The notes below the pieces were generated by a model. It worked only from the letters and a program-made list of their open reading frames with translations, made no database searches and was not told the origin of the DNA. Of a DNA stretch of 64,000 bases, positions 8,959 to 19,325 are shown one piece after another. This stretch comes from Paraburkholderia flava (GTDB lineage: Bacteria > Pseudomonadota > Gammaproteobacteria > Burkholderiales > Burkholderiaceae), in assembly GCF_004359985.1 (NCBI RefSeq), contig NZ_SMRO01000002.1, forward strand, positions 682,001 through 746,000, read 5' to 3'. The position numbers were made by a program, and so were the translations under genes. Numbering within the stretch: position 1 is the first letter of the stretch; every line of letters begins with the position of its first letter.

Positions 8959-10214
8959 GCGTGCCGCAGCAGACGGTCGATGCGCTGCGACGCCGGCGGA
9001 TGCGAGTAGTAAAACGCCGTGTAGAGCGGGTCGGGTGTGAGTGTCGATGCGTTGTCCTCATACAGCTTGACGAGCGCGTTGACGAGATCCTGCGCGTCCG
9101 TCTGCGTGGCCGCGAACGCGTCCGCCTCGAACTCGTGCTTGCGCGAGCTGAGACTGCCGAGCGGCGTCACGAAGAACAGGAACACCGGCACCGCGAGGAA
9201 GAACAGCACGAGCGCGAGCCCATTGTCTGCAGAGGTCAGCGACGGCCGCACGCCGAGTCCTTCGTAGAACCACGTGTGCTGCGACAGCCAGCCGAGCAGC
9301 GCTAGCATCACGAGGCTGATCGCGAACATCACGACCATCCGCTTGATCACGTGACGGCGCTTGAAGTGACCGAGTTCGTGCGCGAGTACAGCCTCGATCT
9401 CGCTACCCGACAGCCGGGCCAGCAGCGTATCGAAGAAGACGATCCGCTTGGCCGCACCGAAGCCGGTGAAATACGCGTTGCCATGTGCGGAGCGGCGGCT
9501 GCCGTCCATCACGAACAGGCCCTTGGCCGCGAAGCCGCAGCGCTTCATCAGCGCTTCGATGCGCGAACGCAGCGCTTCGTCTTTCAGCGGTTCGAACTTG
9601 TTGAAGAGCGGCGCGATGAAGCTCGGGTAGAGGATCAGCACCAGCATCTGGAACACGACCCACACAATCCACGTCCACAGCCACCACAGGCTGCCCGCCT
9701 GATTCATCAGCCACAGCACGACAAACAGCAGCGGCAGACCGAACGCGGCACCGAGCAGCACGCCCTTGATGCGATCGGCGAAGAAGATGCCCTTGCTCAT
9801 CCGGTTGAAGCCGAACCGCTCTTCGATGACGAACTGCCGGTAGTAGTCGAACGGCAGATCGACGATGCTGGTGACCGCGAGGACCACCGCGACCAGCACG
9901 ATCTGGCCGACGTAGCCGCGACCAAGCCAGCCGCCGAGCGACAGATCGAGCGCCTCGATGCCGCCGAGCAGCGTCAGTGCGATCAGCACGGCCGCGCTCG
10001 CGACGATCTCGAACATCGCGAGGCGCGTGCGCTGGACCGTGTAGTCGGCGGCGCGCTGGTGCGCGGTGAGCGCGATGGTGGTTGCGAACTGCGCGGGCAC
10101 CTGGCCGCGATGCGCCGCGACGAAGCGGATCTGCCGTGACGCGAGCCAGAGTCGGGTGCCGACCATCGCCAGCACGGCGACGGCAAACAGGATGGTGAAG
10201 TACAGGGTAGGCAT
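8955..10214 (-). CDS. M48-family membrane metallopeptidase (Ste24-like)
   Basis: The 419-residue protein has several transmembrane segments in its first 200 residues and the zinc motif HELGH in [15 protein letters not shown] (about residue 280), with a downstream EFEADAFA segment providing the third ligand. This is the CAAX-prenyl-protease-1/Ste24 fold, a membrane protein quality-control peptidase. It overlaps rsgA by 4 bp and is divergent from orn. Confidence 0.92.
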   Translation of the reverse strand: MPTLYFTILFAVAVLAMVGTRLWLASRQIRFVAAHRGQVPAQFATTIALTAHQRAADYTVQRTRLAMFEIVASAAVLIALTLLGGIEALDLSLGGWLGRGYVGQIVLVAVVLAVTSIVDLPFDYYRQFVIEERFGFNRMSKGIFFADRIKGVLLGAAFGLPLLFVVLWLMNQAGSLWWLWTWIVWVVFQMLVLILYPSFIAPLFNKFEPLKDEALRSRIEALMKRCGFAAKGLFVMDGSRRSAHGNAYFTGFGAAKRIVFFDTLLARLSGSEIEAVLAHELGHFKRRHVIKRMVVMFAISLVMLALLGWLSQHTWFYEGLGVRPSLTSADNGLALVLFFLAVPVFLFFVTPLGSLSSRKHEFEADAFAATQTDAQDLVNALVKLYEDNASTLTPDPLYTAFYYSHPPASQRIDRLLRHA

Positions 10215-10343
10215 CCGGGGGATCCGTGGTAACTATGCGAGAATTATATGTTTCTTCCCGTCAGCCGGGCGGGAGCGTACGGGCCTACGGGTCGATTGCG
10301 AATACGGAGTACGCTGCGCCCCGGCCAACCAAGGTTGCCTCAC

Positions 10344-10976
10344 ATGACTGACACCCTCGCGCATCCCGTCGATCCAGCCGGCGCTCCCACGCTCGTGCGC
10401 AGCGACATGAATCTCGTCTGGCTCGACATGGAAATGACGGGGCTCGAACCCGACACCGACCGCATCATCGAGATCGCCGTCGTGGTCACGAATTCGAATC
10501 TGGACCGGCTCGTCGAAGGGCCGGTGCTGGCCATCCATCAAAGCGACGAAACGCTCGCGAAGATGGACCAGTGGAACCAGAACACGCACGGCCGCTCGGG
10601 TCTGATCGACCGGGTGCGTGCATCGACGGTGACCGAAGCCGAAGCCACCGAACAGATCCGCACGTTTCTCGGTAACTACGTGCCGCCGGGCAAGTCGCCG
10701 ATGTGCGGCAATTCGATCTGCCAGGATCGCCGCTTCATGGCGCGCTGGATGCCGGATCTCGAACGCTTCTTTCACTACCGCAACCTCGACGTCAGCACGC
10801 TGAAGGAACTGTGCCGCCGCTGGCAGCCGGCCACGTATAAGGGCTTCCAGAAGCGCGCGATGCACACGGCGCTCGCGGACATCCACGAATCGATCGACGA
10901 ACTGCGCTACTACCGCGAGCATTTCCTCGTGCCGGCCGCGAGCGTGCCGATCGCAGAGCCGCCGTCTGCGGCATAA
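10344..10976 (+). CDS. orn: Oligoribonuclease
   Basis: The 210-residue DEDDh exonuclease degrades 2-5 nt RNA fragments and pGpG. The family start region is [23 protein letters not shown] (ExoI motif with DxE), followed by [17 protein letters not shown] (ExoII) and [19 protein letters not shown] (ExoIII, H and D). The ATG at 10344 gives a short N-terminal extension usual in Burkholderia. Confidence 0.97.
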   Translation: MTDTLAHPVDPAGAPTLVRSDMNLVWLDMEMTGLEPDTDRIIEIAVVVTNSNLDRLVEGPVLAIHQSDETLAKMDQWNQNTHGRSGLIDRVRASTVTEAEATEQIRTFLGNYVPPGKSPMCGNSICQDRRFMARWMPDLERFFHYRNLDVSTLKELCRRWQPATYKGFQKRAMHTALADIHESIDELRYYREHFLVPAASVPIAEPPSAA

Positions 10977-10985
10977 AGCCCGCAG

Positions 10986-11606
10986 TCAGCGCGGCGGCCG
11001 CTGCGCGCTTTTCGGCCGGAACGCCGCGACTACGGCGGCGTTCGTTTCGATATACGGCCCGCCGATCAGATCGATGCAATACGGCACCGCCGCGAAGATG
11101 CCCGGCACCTTCACGGCGCCCGTATCGTCGCGCAACCCTTCGAGCGTTTCGCGGATCGACTTCGGTTGACCCGGCAGGTTGACGATCAGCGCTGCGCGTC
11201 CCGGCGTTTCACGGATCACCGCGACCTGCCGCGACAGGATCGCGGTCGGAACGAAATGCAGGCTGATCTGCCGCATCTGCTCGCCGAACCCCGGCATCTC
11301 TTTCGTCGCCACTGCAAGCGTCGCTTCCGGCGTCACGTCGCGACGCGACGGACCCGTGCCGCCGGTGGTCAGCACGAGATCGCAGCCGACCGTATCGACC
11401 AGGTCGATCAGCGTCGCGGAAATGGTCGGCGCGTCGTCGGCGATCAGGCGCGTTTCGGCGCGCCACGGCGATGTGAGCGCGGCGCCGAGCCACTCCTGCA
11501 GCGCGGGAATGCCCTTGTCTTCGTAGACGCCGCTGCTCGCCCGGTCGCTGATCGACACGAGGCCGATGGTCAGCGTCGCGGTGGCGTCAGGCGCGCTCGT
11601 CGTCAT
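10986..11606 (-). CDS. mog: Molybdopterin adenylyltransferase
   Basis: The 206-residue MogA/MoaB-fold protein activates molybdopterin by adenylylation before Mo insertion. Diagnostic segments are [37 protein letters not shown] and [12 protein letters not shown]. The start at 11606 overlaps the end of the upstream yjgA gene by 20 bp. Its product would be needed for molybdoenzymes such as the arsenite oxidase at the window end. Confidence 0.93.
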   Translation of the reverse strand: MTTSAPDATATLTIGLVSISDRASSGVYEDKGIPALQEWLGAALTSPWRAETRLIADDAPTISATLIDLVDTVGCDLVLTTGGTGPSRRDVTPEATLAVATKEMPGFGEQMRQISLHFVPTAILSRQVAVIRETPGRAALIVNLPGQPKSIRETLEGLRDDTGAVKVPGIFAAVPYCIDLIGGPYIETNAAVVAAFRPKSAQRPPR

Positions 11607-12192
11607 CGTCGTCTTCCTGGTCGGGCGTGTCGGCATCGTCGTCCTCGCCGGTGCCGCTCGCGGTCTTGATCCACTGGAACAGCTCGCGGAAATAGCGCGG
11701 CGCACGGCTCTGCAGCGCTTCCTTGCGCGCATTGCGGATCAGCGTACGACCTTCCTGCGGATCGGCGGCCGGATGGGTGCGGATGAATTCGGTCAGCGCC
11801 GCGTCGTCGGCGAGCAGCTTTTCGCGGGTCCGCTCGATCCAGTGCAGGCGCGCGGTCTCGGCCCGGTTGATGCCGTTGTACGAATCGAGCGCGGTGCGCA
11901 GTGCGGCGGTTTCTTCGTCGGTGAGCGTGCGCATCACGCGGCCGACGTACTGGATCTGCCGGCGCTTGCCTTCGTGATCGGTGATGCGGCGCGCTTCGCG
12001 AACCGCTTCGTCGAGCTTCTCGGGCATCGGCATGCGCTTGAGCGCGTCTTTCGGCAGCTCGACGAGCGTGACGCCCAGTTCCTGCAGCGCGTGCATGTCG
12101 CGCTTCAGCTGGGATTTACTGGGACGGTCGTAGCCGTTTTCGTCGACTTCGACGGCTGTTTCCATCGGTTGAGTGCGGGTTTTGCGTGTCAT
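11587..12192 (-). CDS. darP: Ribosome-associated protein YjgA/DarP (DUF615)
   Basis: The 201-residue DUF615 protein has core segments [18 protein letters not shown] and [12 protein letters not shown]. The C terminus is extremely acidic (a D/E-rich tail of about 20 residues). DarP associates with late 50S precursors. It overlaps mog, and in many betaproteobacteria it is divergent from pmbA, as here. Confidence 0.93.
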   Translation of the reverse strand: MTRKTRTQPMETAVEVDENGYDRPSKSQLKRDMHALQELGVTLVELPKDALKRMPMPEKLDEAVREARRITDHEGKRRQIQYVGRVMRTLTDEETAALRTALDSYNGINRAETARLHWIERTREKLLADDAALTEFIRTHPAADPQEGRTLIRNARKEALQSRAPRYFRELFQWIKTASGTGEDDDADTPDQEDDDDDERA

Positions 12193-12482
12193 GCCGATAT
12201 TGTAGCGTGCCGCGTCCCGTCGGCCGGTGGCGCAGCGGGAGTTCTCCTCAGTTGCACGCGCGCACCGGTGCCGTCGCCTGTCGCAAGCAGCAGATTCCCG
12301 GCCGAATGAATCGCAGGTGCGCATGCGCGGACCTTGCTATGATCGCGGGATGCGCAGCGCGGCCCCGGTCCGTCGAACTCTTCGACGCCGAAAACCGCGC
12401 CGGCGAACCGACTTCCCGACGGGCCGGCCAGTACCACCAATACCGGCCCCCGACCGAACGGCAATCCAGGACGGCAAAGACA

Positions 12483-13853
12483 ATGGCAGCAGACACGGAC
12501 GTCAGACAGCGTTTCTTCCCGCACACGCAGGACCAACTCAAGGAAATCGCCTCGGACATCCTCCGCCACGCGAAGTCGCTCGGCGCGAGCGATGCCGCGA
12601 CGGAAATTTCCGAAGGCGACGGCCTGTCCGTCTCGGTGCGGCGAGGCGAGGTCGAAACGATCGAGCACAACCGCGACAAGATGGTCGGCGTGACGGTGTT
12701 CATCGGCAACAAGCGCGGCAACGCGAGCACGTCGGATTTCTCGACGGAAGCGTTGAAGGACACGGTGGCCGCGGCGTACAACATCGCGCGCTTCACCGCC
12801 GAGGACGACTGCGCCGGCCTCGCCGAAGCGGAACTGCTCGAAACCGATCCGCGCGACCTCGACCTGTATCACCCGTGGAATCTCTCCGCCGACGAAGCGG
12901 TCGAGATCGCCCGCCGCGCTGAAGACGCGGCATTCGCGACGGACCCGCAAATCCGCAACTCGGAAGGCGCGAGCGTATCGGCGCAGCACTCGCAGTTCGT
13001 GCTCGCAACCTCACGCGGCTTCCTGTCGGGCTATCCGTATTCGCGTCACTATGTGGCGTGCGCGCCGATCGCCGGCAGCGGCCGCAACATGCAGCGCGAC
13101 GACTGGTACACGTCGAAACGCAGCGCGTCCGAACTCGCCGAACCGGAAGCCATCGGCCGCTATGCCGCGCAGCGCGCGCTCGCGCGTATCGGTGCACGCG
13201 GGCTCGACACGCGCAAGGTGCCGGTGCTGTTCGAAGCGCCGCTCGCGGCCGGCCTGCTCGGCGCGTTCGTGCAGGCGACGAGCGGCGGCGCGCTGTATCG
13301 CAAGACGACGTTCCTGGTCGACAGCCTCGGCAAGCCGGTGTTCGCACCGCACATCCAGATCGTCGAAGACCCGCATGTCGCGCGCGCGATGGGCAGCGCA
13401 CCGTTCGACGAAGAAGGCGTGCGCACGAAGCAGCGTTCGGTTGTGAAGGACGGCGTCGTCGAAGGCTATTTCCTGTCGACGTATTCGGCGCGCAAGCTCG
13501 GTATGCAGACCACCGGCAACGCGGGCGGCTCGCACAACCTGTCGATGCGCAGCTCGAACACGCGCCCCGAAGACGACTTCGAAGCGATGCTGAAGAAGCT
13601 TGGCACGGGCCTGCTGCTGACCGAACTGATGGGGCAGGGCGTCAACTACGTGACCGGCGACTACTCGCGCGGCGCGTCGGGCTTCTGGGTCGAGAACGGC
13701 AAGATCCAGTACCCGGTCGAGGAAATCACGGTGGCGAGCACGCTGCAGGAGATGTTCCACCACATCGTCGCGATCGGCGCGGATACGCTCGTGCGCGGTA
13801 CGAAGCAGATCGGCTCGGTGCTGATCGAACGGATGACGATCGCGGGGCAGTAA
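12483..13853 (+). CDS. pmbA: Metalloprotease-like protein PmbA/TldE
   Basis: The 456-residue PmbA is the TldE partner of the TldD/TldE protease, which degrades unfolded and antitoxin peptides. Family segments include NRDKMVGVTVFIGNKRGNAS, GTGLLLTELMGQGVN and the C-terminal GSVLIERMTIAG. The ATG at 12483 follows a short leader; the frame is open for 297 bp upstream but without family similarity. The 290 bp between darP and this start hold no other gene that I can see. Confidence 0.95.
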   Translation: MAADTDVRQRFFPHTQDQLKEIASDILRHAKSLGASDAATEISEGDGLSVSVRRGEVETIEHNRDKMVGVTVFIGNKRGNASTSDFSTEALKDTVAAAYNIARFTAEDDCAGLAEAELLETDPRDLDLYHPWNLSADEAVEIARRAEDAAFATDPQIRNSEGASVSAQHSQFVLATSRGFLSGYPYSRHYVACAPIAGSGRNMQRDDWYTSKRSASELAEPEAIGRYAAQRALARIGARGLDTRKVPVLFEAPLAAGLLGAFVQATSGGALYRKTTFLVDSLGKPVFAPHIQIVEDPHVARAMGSAPFDEEGVRTKQRSVVKDGVVEGYFLSTYSARKLGMQTTGNAGGSHNLSMRSSNTRPEDDFEAMLKKLGTGLLLTELMGQGVNYVTGDYSRGASGFWVENGKIQYPVEEITVASTLQEMFHHIVAIGADTLVRGTKQIGSVLIERMTIAGQ

Positions 13854-13871
13854 AGCCGCTGGTCTGGATCA

Positions 13872-13911
13872 AAAAAAGCCGCGGGACCCGAAAGGTCTCG
13901 CGGCTTTTTTA
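13872..13911 (+). terminator. Rho-independent terminator after pmbA
   Basis: A stem of about 17 bp (AAAAAAGCCGCGGGACC / GGTCTCGCGGCTTTTTT with one G-T pair) with a 5-nt loop ends in T residues. It sits between convergent pmbA and folA. Confidence 0.88.
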
Positions 13912-13956
13912 TTGGCGCGGCGCAGCGACGCGCGAGATAGAACGACCCGAAGCAGG

Positions 13957-14478
13957 TCAGCGAACCTTGCGCTTATACGTCACGAACGCGTAATCGAATT
14001 CATTCGGCGCGTGCGCACGATGCGTCTCGTGCGCCGTTTCTTCCCAGTCCTGCGGATCCGGCGCCGGGAACGTCGCATCGCCGTCGAAGTCGGCGGAAAT
14101 CTCGGTGACGATCAGCTTGTCCGCGTGCTGCAATCCTTCGACATAAAGCTGTGCGCCGCCGATCAGAAACGCCTCGGGCGCATGATCGGTCGCGGCGAGC
14201 GCGAGCGCGTCGTCGAGGCTCGTCGCAGCATCGCAGCCCTGAAAGCGGCGCTTCGCATCGCGCGTAACGACGATATTGCGCCGGCCCGGCAGCGGCCGGC
14301 CGATCGACTCGTGCGTCTTGCGGCCCATGATCAGCGGCGCGCCCATCGTCGTGCGCTTGAAGAACGCGAGATCTTCGGGCAGTCGCCAGGGCAACTGGTT
14401 GTCGCGGCCGATCACACCGTTACGCGCGCGGGCGACGATCAGCGTGAGCGTCGTCATCGAAAGGGCGGGAGTAGTCAT
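13957..14478 (-). CDS. folA: Dihydrofolate reductase
   Basis: The 173-residue DHFR has [21 protein letters not shown] (substrate site with the catalytic acid), [18 protein letters not shown] (NADPH site) and FLIGGAQLY. The start is the ATG at 14478. In related genomes folA lies beside thyA; here about 10 kb of amyloid genes separate them. Confidence 0.97.
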   Translation of the reverse strand: MTTPALSMTTLTLIVARARNGVIGRDNQLPWRLPEDLAFFKRTTMGAPLIMGRKTHESIGRPLPGRRNIVVTRDAKRRFQGCDAATSLDDALALAATDHAPEAFLIGGAQLYVEGLQHADKLIVTEISADFDGDATFPAPDPQDWEETAHETHRAHAPNEFDYAFVTYKRKVR

Positions 14479-14518
14479 CGGGTGATTGTACCTGACGGCC
14501 CTCCCGCGCCTTGCCGCA

Positions 14519-15952
14519 TCACTCGGGACCGTGGCGCACGTCGGGTACGTCAGGCACGTCGGACGGCAGCCGGTCGTCCTGCTCGGTGACTTCGCGCAGA
14601 CCATGCGTGCCCATCAACCGGTATAGCGTCACGCGCGAAATGCCGAGGTCCGTCGCCGCTTCGTTCAACCGATGCCGATGCCGCAGCAACGCGACTTCGA
14701 TCGCGCGTTTCTCGGCGGCTTCGCGCGCCTGCGCGAGCGTCATCGTCTGCTGCTCGCTGAAGTGCGCGAGGTCGAGATCGTCGGCGGAAATCAGCTTGTT
14801 CTCCGCCATCACGATCGCGCGCCGCACGCGGTTGATCAGCTCACGCACGTTGCCCGGCCAGTTGTAGTTGTGCATCGCCTCGATCGCCGACGGCGTGAAG
14901 CCGCGAATCTTGCGCGCGCTGTCGGTCTTGAAGCGATGCAGGATGTGATGCGCGAGAATCTCGATGTCCTTGCCGCGCGCGCGCAACGGCGGCTCGTCGA
15001 TGCGCAGCACGCACAGCCGGTGAAACAGGTCGGTGCGAAACCGGCCTTCGCGCATCGCGCCTTCGAGATCGATGTGGGTCGCCGAAATGATCCGCACGTC
15101 GACGGAGATCGACTCGCGTCCGCCGAGCCGTTCGATCTTGCCTTCCTGCAGAAAGCGCAGCAGGCTCGCCTGGCTTTCGAGCGGCAGATCACCGATTTCG
15201 TCGAGCAGCAGCGTGCCGCCGGCGGCGGCTTCGACGCGGCCGATCTTCCGTTGATTCGCGCCGGTGAATGCGCCGCGTTCGTAGCCGAACAGTTCGGACT
15301 GCAGCAGGTGATGCGGAATCGCGCCGCAGTTGATCGCAACGAACGGCGCCTTGCGACGCGGCGAGCGTTCGTGGATCGCGAGCGCGGTGAGTTCCTTGCC
15401 GGTGCCCGACTCGCCGGAGATGAACACGCTCACGTCGGTGTTCGCCACTTTGCGGATCGTGCGGAACAGCTGCTGCATCGCGTCGCAGGTCCCGACCATC
15501 TCGTCGTCGCCGGCCGACGCGATGCCCGCGATGAAATCGAGATCGCCGAGCGCGACCATTCCGAACGCGTGGCCGACGAGGTAGTCGATCGTCGCGTCGG
15601 CGACCGGTGTCTTCACGTAGTCGAAACAGTACTGGCGGATCAGTCGCCGTACCTGCGGATCGGCGAGCTGTTCTTCGGTGGCGAGCGCGATCCAGCCGAC
15701 CTGCTCCTGCTGCAGGCTCGCTTCGAACGCAGCCAGCTCGCGCGTGGGCAAACTCGCGAGATCGACGATGCCGGCGCACGGCGCGTCGGGCTTCAACTGC
15801 CGCGCGATCTCGTGCGGCGAGCGCGCGATCGATACGACCCAGCCACGGCTCTTCAGATGAGCAACGAGCGCGCTGTCCGCCGCGCGCGTCACGTACAGCA
15901 GCGCACGGCCGGCGTCGGCGGTCTGCGTGCCGCCGTCATGTGCCTGCGGCAT
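14519..15952 (-). CDS. VpsR-type sigma54-dependent activator (copy 1)
   Basis: The protein has about 477 residues from the ATG at 15952, preceded by GAGCAGG. An N-terminal degenerate receiver-like domain of VpsR type (about 15-135) is followed by an AAA+ sigma54-activation domain with Walker A GESGTGKE, the sigma54 contact motif GAFTGA and Walker B LLLDEIGD, and a C-terminal Fis-type helix-turn-helix ([18 protein letters not shown]). It is strongly similar throughout to the protein at 23046-24446. The two genes bracket the Fap-like operon and are its likely regulators. By analogy with VpsR and FleQ, c-di-GMP binding is possible but not visible in the sequence. Confidence 0.9.
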   Translation of the reverse strand: MPQAHDGGTQTADAGRALLYVTRAADSALVAHLKSRGWVVSIARSPHEIARQLKPDAPCAGIVDLASLPTRELAAFEASLQQEQVGWIALATEEQLADPQVRRLIRQYCFDYVKTPVADATIDYLVGHAFGMVALGDLDFIAGIASAGDDEMVGTCDAMQQLFRTIRKVANTDVSVFISGESGTGKELTALAIHERSPRRKAPFVAINCGAIPHHLLQSELFGYERGAFTGANQRKIGRVEAAAGGTLLLDEIGDLPLESQASLLRFLQEGKIERLGGRESISVDVRIISATHIDLEGAMREGRFRTDLFHRLCVLRIDEPPLRARGKDIEILAHHILHRFKTDSARKIRGFTPSAIEAMHNYNWPGNVRELINRVRRAIVMAENKLISADDLDLAHFSEQQTMTLAQAREAAEKRAIEVALLRHRHRLNEAATDLGISRVTLYRLMGTHGLREVTEQDDRLPSDVPDVPDVRHGPE

Positions 15953-16123
15953 GTCCTGCTCCGCTTGATCTGCTGGTTCCGTTCGCTGCCCGTTCGAAGC
16001 AGGACACGGGGCAGCGAAGTCCTGCGAACTCGCGAGCGTGAGATGCCCGCCCGGGCTCGCGAACGGTGTGACACTGGTCAGATGGGATGAATCGCGCACG
16101 ATCGGCCTCATGTCGGTGATGCA

Positions 16124-17578
16124 TCAAAAGGTGTACGGGAAACGCACGCCGACGACGAAGTTCGGCGCGTCGGGCGTGAGGCCGACGGACACCGAACCGT
16201 TGATCGTCAGATGCTTGTTCACCACATGGTTGAGCCCGAAGTTCAGCACCGACGCGGTGGTTTCGCTGCCGGGTACGCCTGCCCACCCTTCGCCGGGTGC
16301 TTTCGTCTTCGACTCGGGCTCGAGCGCCATCGTGTACGAGATGCTGGCCGAGTCCTTGTCCGAGAACGCGAGCGCGACGCCGCCGCCGAACTGGATGATG
16401 TTGCCGAGCTTCACCGAAGCCGGCTGTGTCTGGCCGACCACCGACGAGATGTCCGCGAACGAGCGCGCGATGTTGTACGTGTACGAGAGACTGCCGAACA
16501 GCACGATCGGATCATAGGTTTTCAGCACGGACAGACCGGCCGTGACGTTCCAGAAGCCAGTGCCGGTAGGCAGCTTCGACGGTGCGACGAGGTTCGTGTT
16601 GTCGGGTGTCAGCTGCACGAGCTTGACGCCGAACGGTGACGAGCCGGTCGGTGCTTTCACGCGCAGGCTGCCGACCACGTCCGGCATGTTGTTCGTTTCT
16701 TTCAGGAACTGGTAGTAGATCCCGAAGTTGGCGTCGCCGATTCCGCTCGAATTCAGCGAGGCATCGGACAACGTGTTCGCCGCACCGCCCGCGCCACCGA
16801 TGATGAAGCTGCTGTGGCGATACACGTACGGCACGTCGACGTCGATGCTGATCCGGTCGGTGATGCCGTAGCGCGTGTCGAGATCGGCCATCACCTGGTG
16901 CGACTTCGTCTCGCCGAGGTTGATGTTGCCGAGGAAGATCGCGTCGAGTGCGAGGAAGCCGGACAGCTGCAATTGACGACGATCGTAGTAGGTATCGCTG
17001 ATGCCCCAGTCGAACGTCAGCTTGTGGTCGAAGAGCGGCGCGTGTTCGCGCTGCACGACCGCTTCCTCGGCCTGGGTGCGCACGGGTTCGGCCGCTTTCT
17101 GCGTCTGGCCGATGGTGCCGTCGGGCATGCTCGCGGGGCCGCTCGTGCCAGGCGATGCTTCGCTCGGACCACCGGGCGCGGGCGGGTTGACCGGCACGCC
17201 GGTCGCGGTGCCGGTTGCACCGCCGGGCGCGAGCGAGCCCGGATTGACTTGCGCGAGTTGCGCGAGCGGCGGCAACGGCATCGGCAGACCGTCGGCGCCG
17301 GGCTGTTGCGCGACCGCTTCGCTGCCGGCGGGCGCGCCGGAGCCCGGCACACCTCGGCCGCGTTGCGCCATCTCGAGATTCGTGACCTGCTGTTCGAGCG
17401 AATGGATCTGCCGCTGCTGCTCGTCGACGACGCGCATCAGCGTGCTGAGCCGATCTTCCACCGATTGACTGGCGAGCGCCTGCGCGGCCGCCCCCTGCGA
17501 CAGCGCGAACAGCAGTGCGGCGGCCGGAATGGCCGCGAGCCTGATGCGCGGTGTCCTGGTCCCTGATACGTTGTTCAT
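16124..17578 (-). CDS. FapF-like outer-membrane amyloid exporter
   Basis: The 484-residue protein has a signal peptide (AAIPAAALLFALSQGAAAQA), then a short coiled coil (about 40-70, EDRLSTLMRVVDEQQRQIHS), a Gly/Pro-rich linker (about 75-170), and a C-terminal beta-barrel of about 300 residues ending in the outer-membrane signature GVRFPYTF. This coiled-coil-plus-barrel plan is that of FapF, the porin that exports Fap amyloid subunits. It is last in the operon, where fapF belongs, and starts after GGGGGAAC. Confidence 0.75.
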   Translation of the reverse strand: MNNVSGTRTPRIRLAAIPAAALLFALSQGAAAQALASQSVEDRLSTLMRVVDEQQRQIHSLEQQVTNLEMAQRGRGVPGSGAPAGSEAVAQQPGADGLPMPLPPLAQLAQVNPGSLAPGGATGTATGVPVNPPAPGGPSEASPGTSGPASMPDGTIGQTQKAAEPVRTQAEEAVVQREHAPLFDHKLTFDWGISDTYYDRRQLQLSGFLALDAIFLGNINLGETKSHQVMADLDTRYGITDRISIDVDVPYVYRHSSFIIGGAGGAANTLSDASLNSSGIGDANFGIYYQFLKETNNMPDVVGSLRVKAPTGSSPFGVKLVQLTPDNTNLVAPSKLPTGTGFWNVTAGLSVLKTYDPIVLFGSLSYTYNIARSFADISSVVGQTQPASVKLGNIIQFGGGVALAFSDKDSASISYTMALEPESKTKAPGEGWAGVPGSETTASVLNFGLNHVVNKHLTINGSVSVGLTPDAPNFVVGVRFPYTF

Positions 17579-17682
17579 TTTTGTTCCCCCGGTCTCGGCC
17601 GCGTCACGCCTGTCTTTCCCTGGCGTTGCGTGGCCTCGTTCATTGCAAACTGCCTGTGCTTCCTCGCGGGTGGCGGCCCGCC

Positions 17683-18507
17683 TTATCTCCTGGCGTTGAC
17701 TGCGTTCTGCAGGGCTTGGAGTACGCCGGTCTGCCGCAGCATGGCGGACGACATCTGCTGCGTTTGCAGCTGCAGTTGCAGCTGGTTGGCGACCTGCTGG
17801 TTATTGCCTGCGATCTGGAGTAACTGGGCGATGGCACCGGCCTGTTGCGCATTGCTCGGCACGATGCTCTGCGTCGCGAGGCCGGCGGGCGTCTGCAACG
17901 CGAGCGTGACGCCGCCGGTACCGAACGAGATGGCTGCCTTGATGGTGCCGGCTGCGTTCGATGCGTTGGCGCTGGCTGCGTTGTTGCCGCCTGCGAGCCC
18001 GGCGAGCGGGTTATTGCTGAAGTCGATCTGCGCGGCGTTGAAGCCGCTATTGCTGTTGCCGGCCACCTGCGTGACCTGCGACACGCCGTTCACCGAGATG
18101 CCCTGGCCGCCGGTCGCGACCGCATTCGGATTGGCACCGCTGTTGCCGTTGCCGTCGACGACCTTCGCGAGCGTGTTGACGGTCGCGCCCAGCTGGTTGA
18201 CGGCGTTCTGCGCGACGGCAAGCGTGCCCTGGGCGATGGCGGTCGCTCCGTTGGGCAGATGCCATTGCGACAGCAGGTTCAGGACGAACCCGGAGATCAT
18301 GTCTCCGCCGACGCCTTTGCCGGTTTGATGCGCGAGGACGTCGTCGTCGACGGTTTGCCACTGGATGGGAAGCGGCGCGACGTCGCGGACCGAAGGGTTT
18401 TCGGGCATCGGTGGCGAGCCGATGGTTTCCGCGGCGAACGCACCGCTCGTCAGGCTGCACGTCGTGGCGCATAACGCGAAGCCGAGCTGTGAGATCTGGC
18501 GTTTCAT
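17683..18507 (-). CDS. FapE-like secreted protein
   Basis: The 274-residue secreted protein has a signal peptide ending SGAFAAE, a middle region rich in N, G, A and S, and a C-terminal Q/L-rich helical stretch (QVANQLQLQLQTQQMSS). Its place between the C39 peptidase and the porin matches fapE in Pseudomonas, but sequence similarity alone would not identify it. It starts 7 bp after the peptidase gene ends. Confidence 0.55.
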   Translation of the reverse strand: MKRQISQLGFALCATTCSLTSGAFAAETIGSPPMPENPSVRDVAPLPIQWQTVDDDVLAHQTGKGVGGDMISGFVLNLLSQWHLPNGATAIAQGTLAVAQNAVNQLGATVNTLAKVVDGNGNSGANPNAVATGGQGISVNGVSQVTQVAGNSNSGFNAAQIDFSNNPLAGLAGGNNAASANASNAAGTIKAAISFGTGGVTLALQTPAGLATQSIVPSNAQQAGAIAQLLQIAGNNQQVANQLQLQLQTQQMSSAMLRQTGVLQALQNAVNARR

Positions 18508-18514
18508 GGTGGAG

Positions 18515-19237
18515 TCAGAACAGTTCTGCCTTGATCAAGCCGTACTCGACAAAGGGAGTCGCAGCGGAGCCGTTTGCGAGCGCATTCGCGCGCAACTTCA
18601 AGGCCAGCGACTCGTTGTTTTGCAGCAGCGGAGAATCCTCCCTGAAGGGCTTTCCGAGGACGGCGAACACGAGACCGTTCCAGGTCTTCGAGAAATCCTC
18701 TTCCAGCACGATGCGATTGCCGAGCGCGGGGTCCGCGATAAAGATGCGGCCGTTCTCGGCATGCTTGACGATCACGAAGTGTTCGTAGCCGTCGATGTTC
18801 ATCAGAACCATCACGGGAATCTGCAGGTGATACAGCGCGTCCGGATTGACCCGGAACCCTCTGCCGCGCAGGCCGATCGTCTCGACGAACTTCTTCATGT
18901 CGAGCATCGAGAAACCGTTCTTCACGACCACTTCCGGCGTCGAGAACGCCATCATCCGGCGGATCAGTTCGGTTTCCGGAATATCGATTCCGTAGCCGTA
19001 CTTCAGCAGCGTCGCGAGCGCGGCGGCGCCGCAGCTGTAGTCGAACTGCTGGCTGACGATGTGGCTGTAGCGGATGTCGCGCATCGAGCGCACGGTCTTA
19101 TGGAGCGGTACACCCGCGAGCGTCGACGTATCGATCGTCGACTGTGCGTGTGTCGCTGCACCGAATGTGCAAGCCCCCAGCGCAACGGCGAAACGTACCG
19201 CGAGCCGTCGCGCGAAAGACCGGTTCGAACCGGACAT
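18515..19237 (-). CDS. FapD-like C39 cysteine peptidase
   Basis: The 240-residue protein has a signal-like N terminus followed by a peptidase C39 domain. The catalytic cysteine is in QQFDYSCGAAALATLLKYG, the histidine in YEHFVIVKH, and the aspartate in IFIADPALGNR. No ABC-transporter part is attached, which distinguishes it from bacteriocin exporters and fits FapD, the protease required for Fap amyloid secretion. Its position between the fibre gene and the fapE-like gene supports this. Confidence 0.8.
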   Translation of the reverse strand: MSGSNRSFARRLAVRFAVALGACTFGAATHAQSTIDTSTLAGVPLHKTVRSMRDIRYSHIVSQQFDYSCGAAALATLLKYGYGIDIPETELIRRMMAFSTPEVVVKNGFSMLDMKKFVETIGLRGRGFRVNPDALYHLQIPVMVLMNIDGYEHFVIVKHAENGRIFIADPALGNRIVLEEDFSKTWNGLVFAVLGKPFREDSPLLQNNESLALKLRANALANGSAATPFVEYGLIKAELF

Positions 19238-19325
19238 GATGGTCTCCTGCCTGTGTGCGCCGGCGGTGGTGGCCGCCGGCGCATTCCCCCTTGAAGCGAT
19301 ATCGCTGATGCTTCGCGCGCCGTCG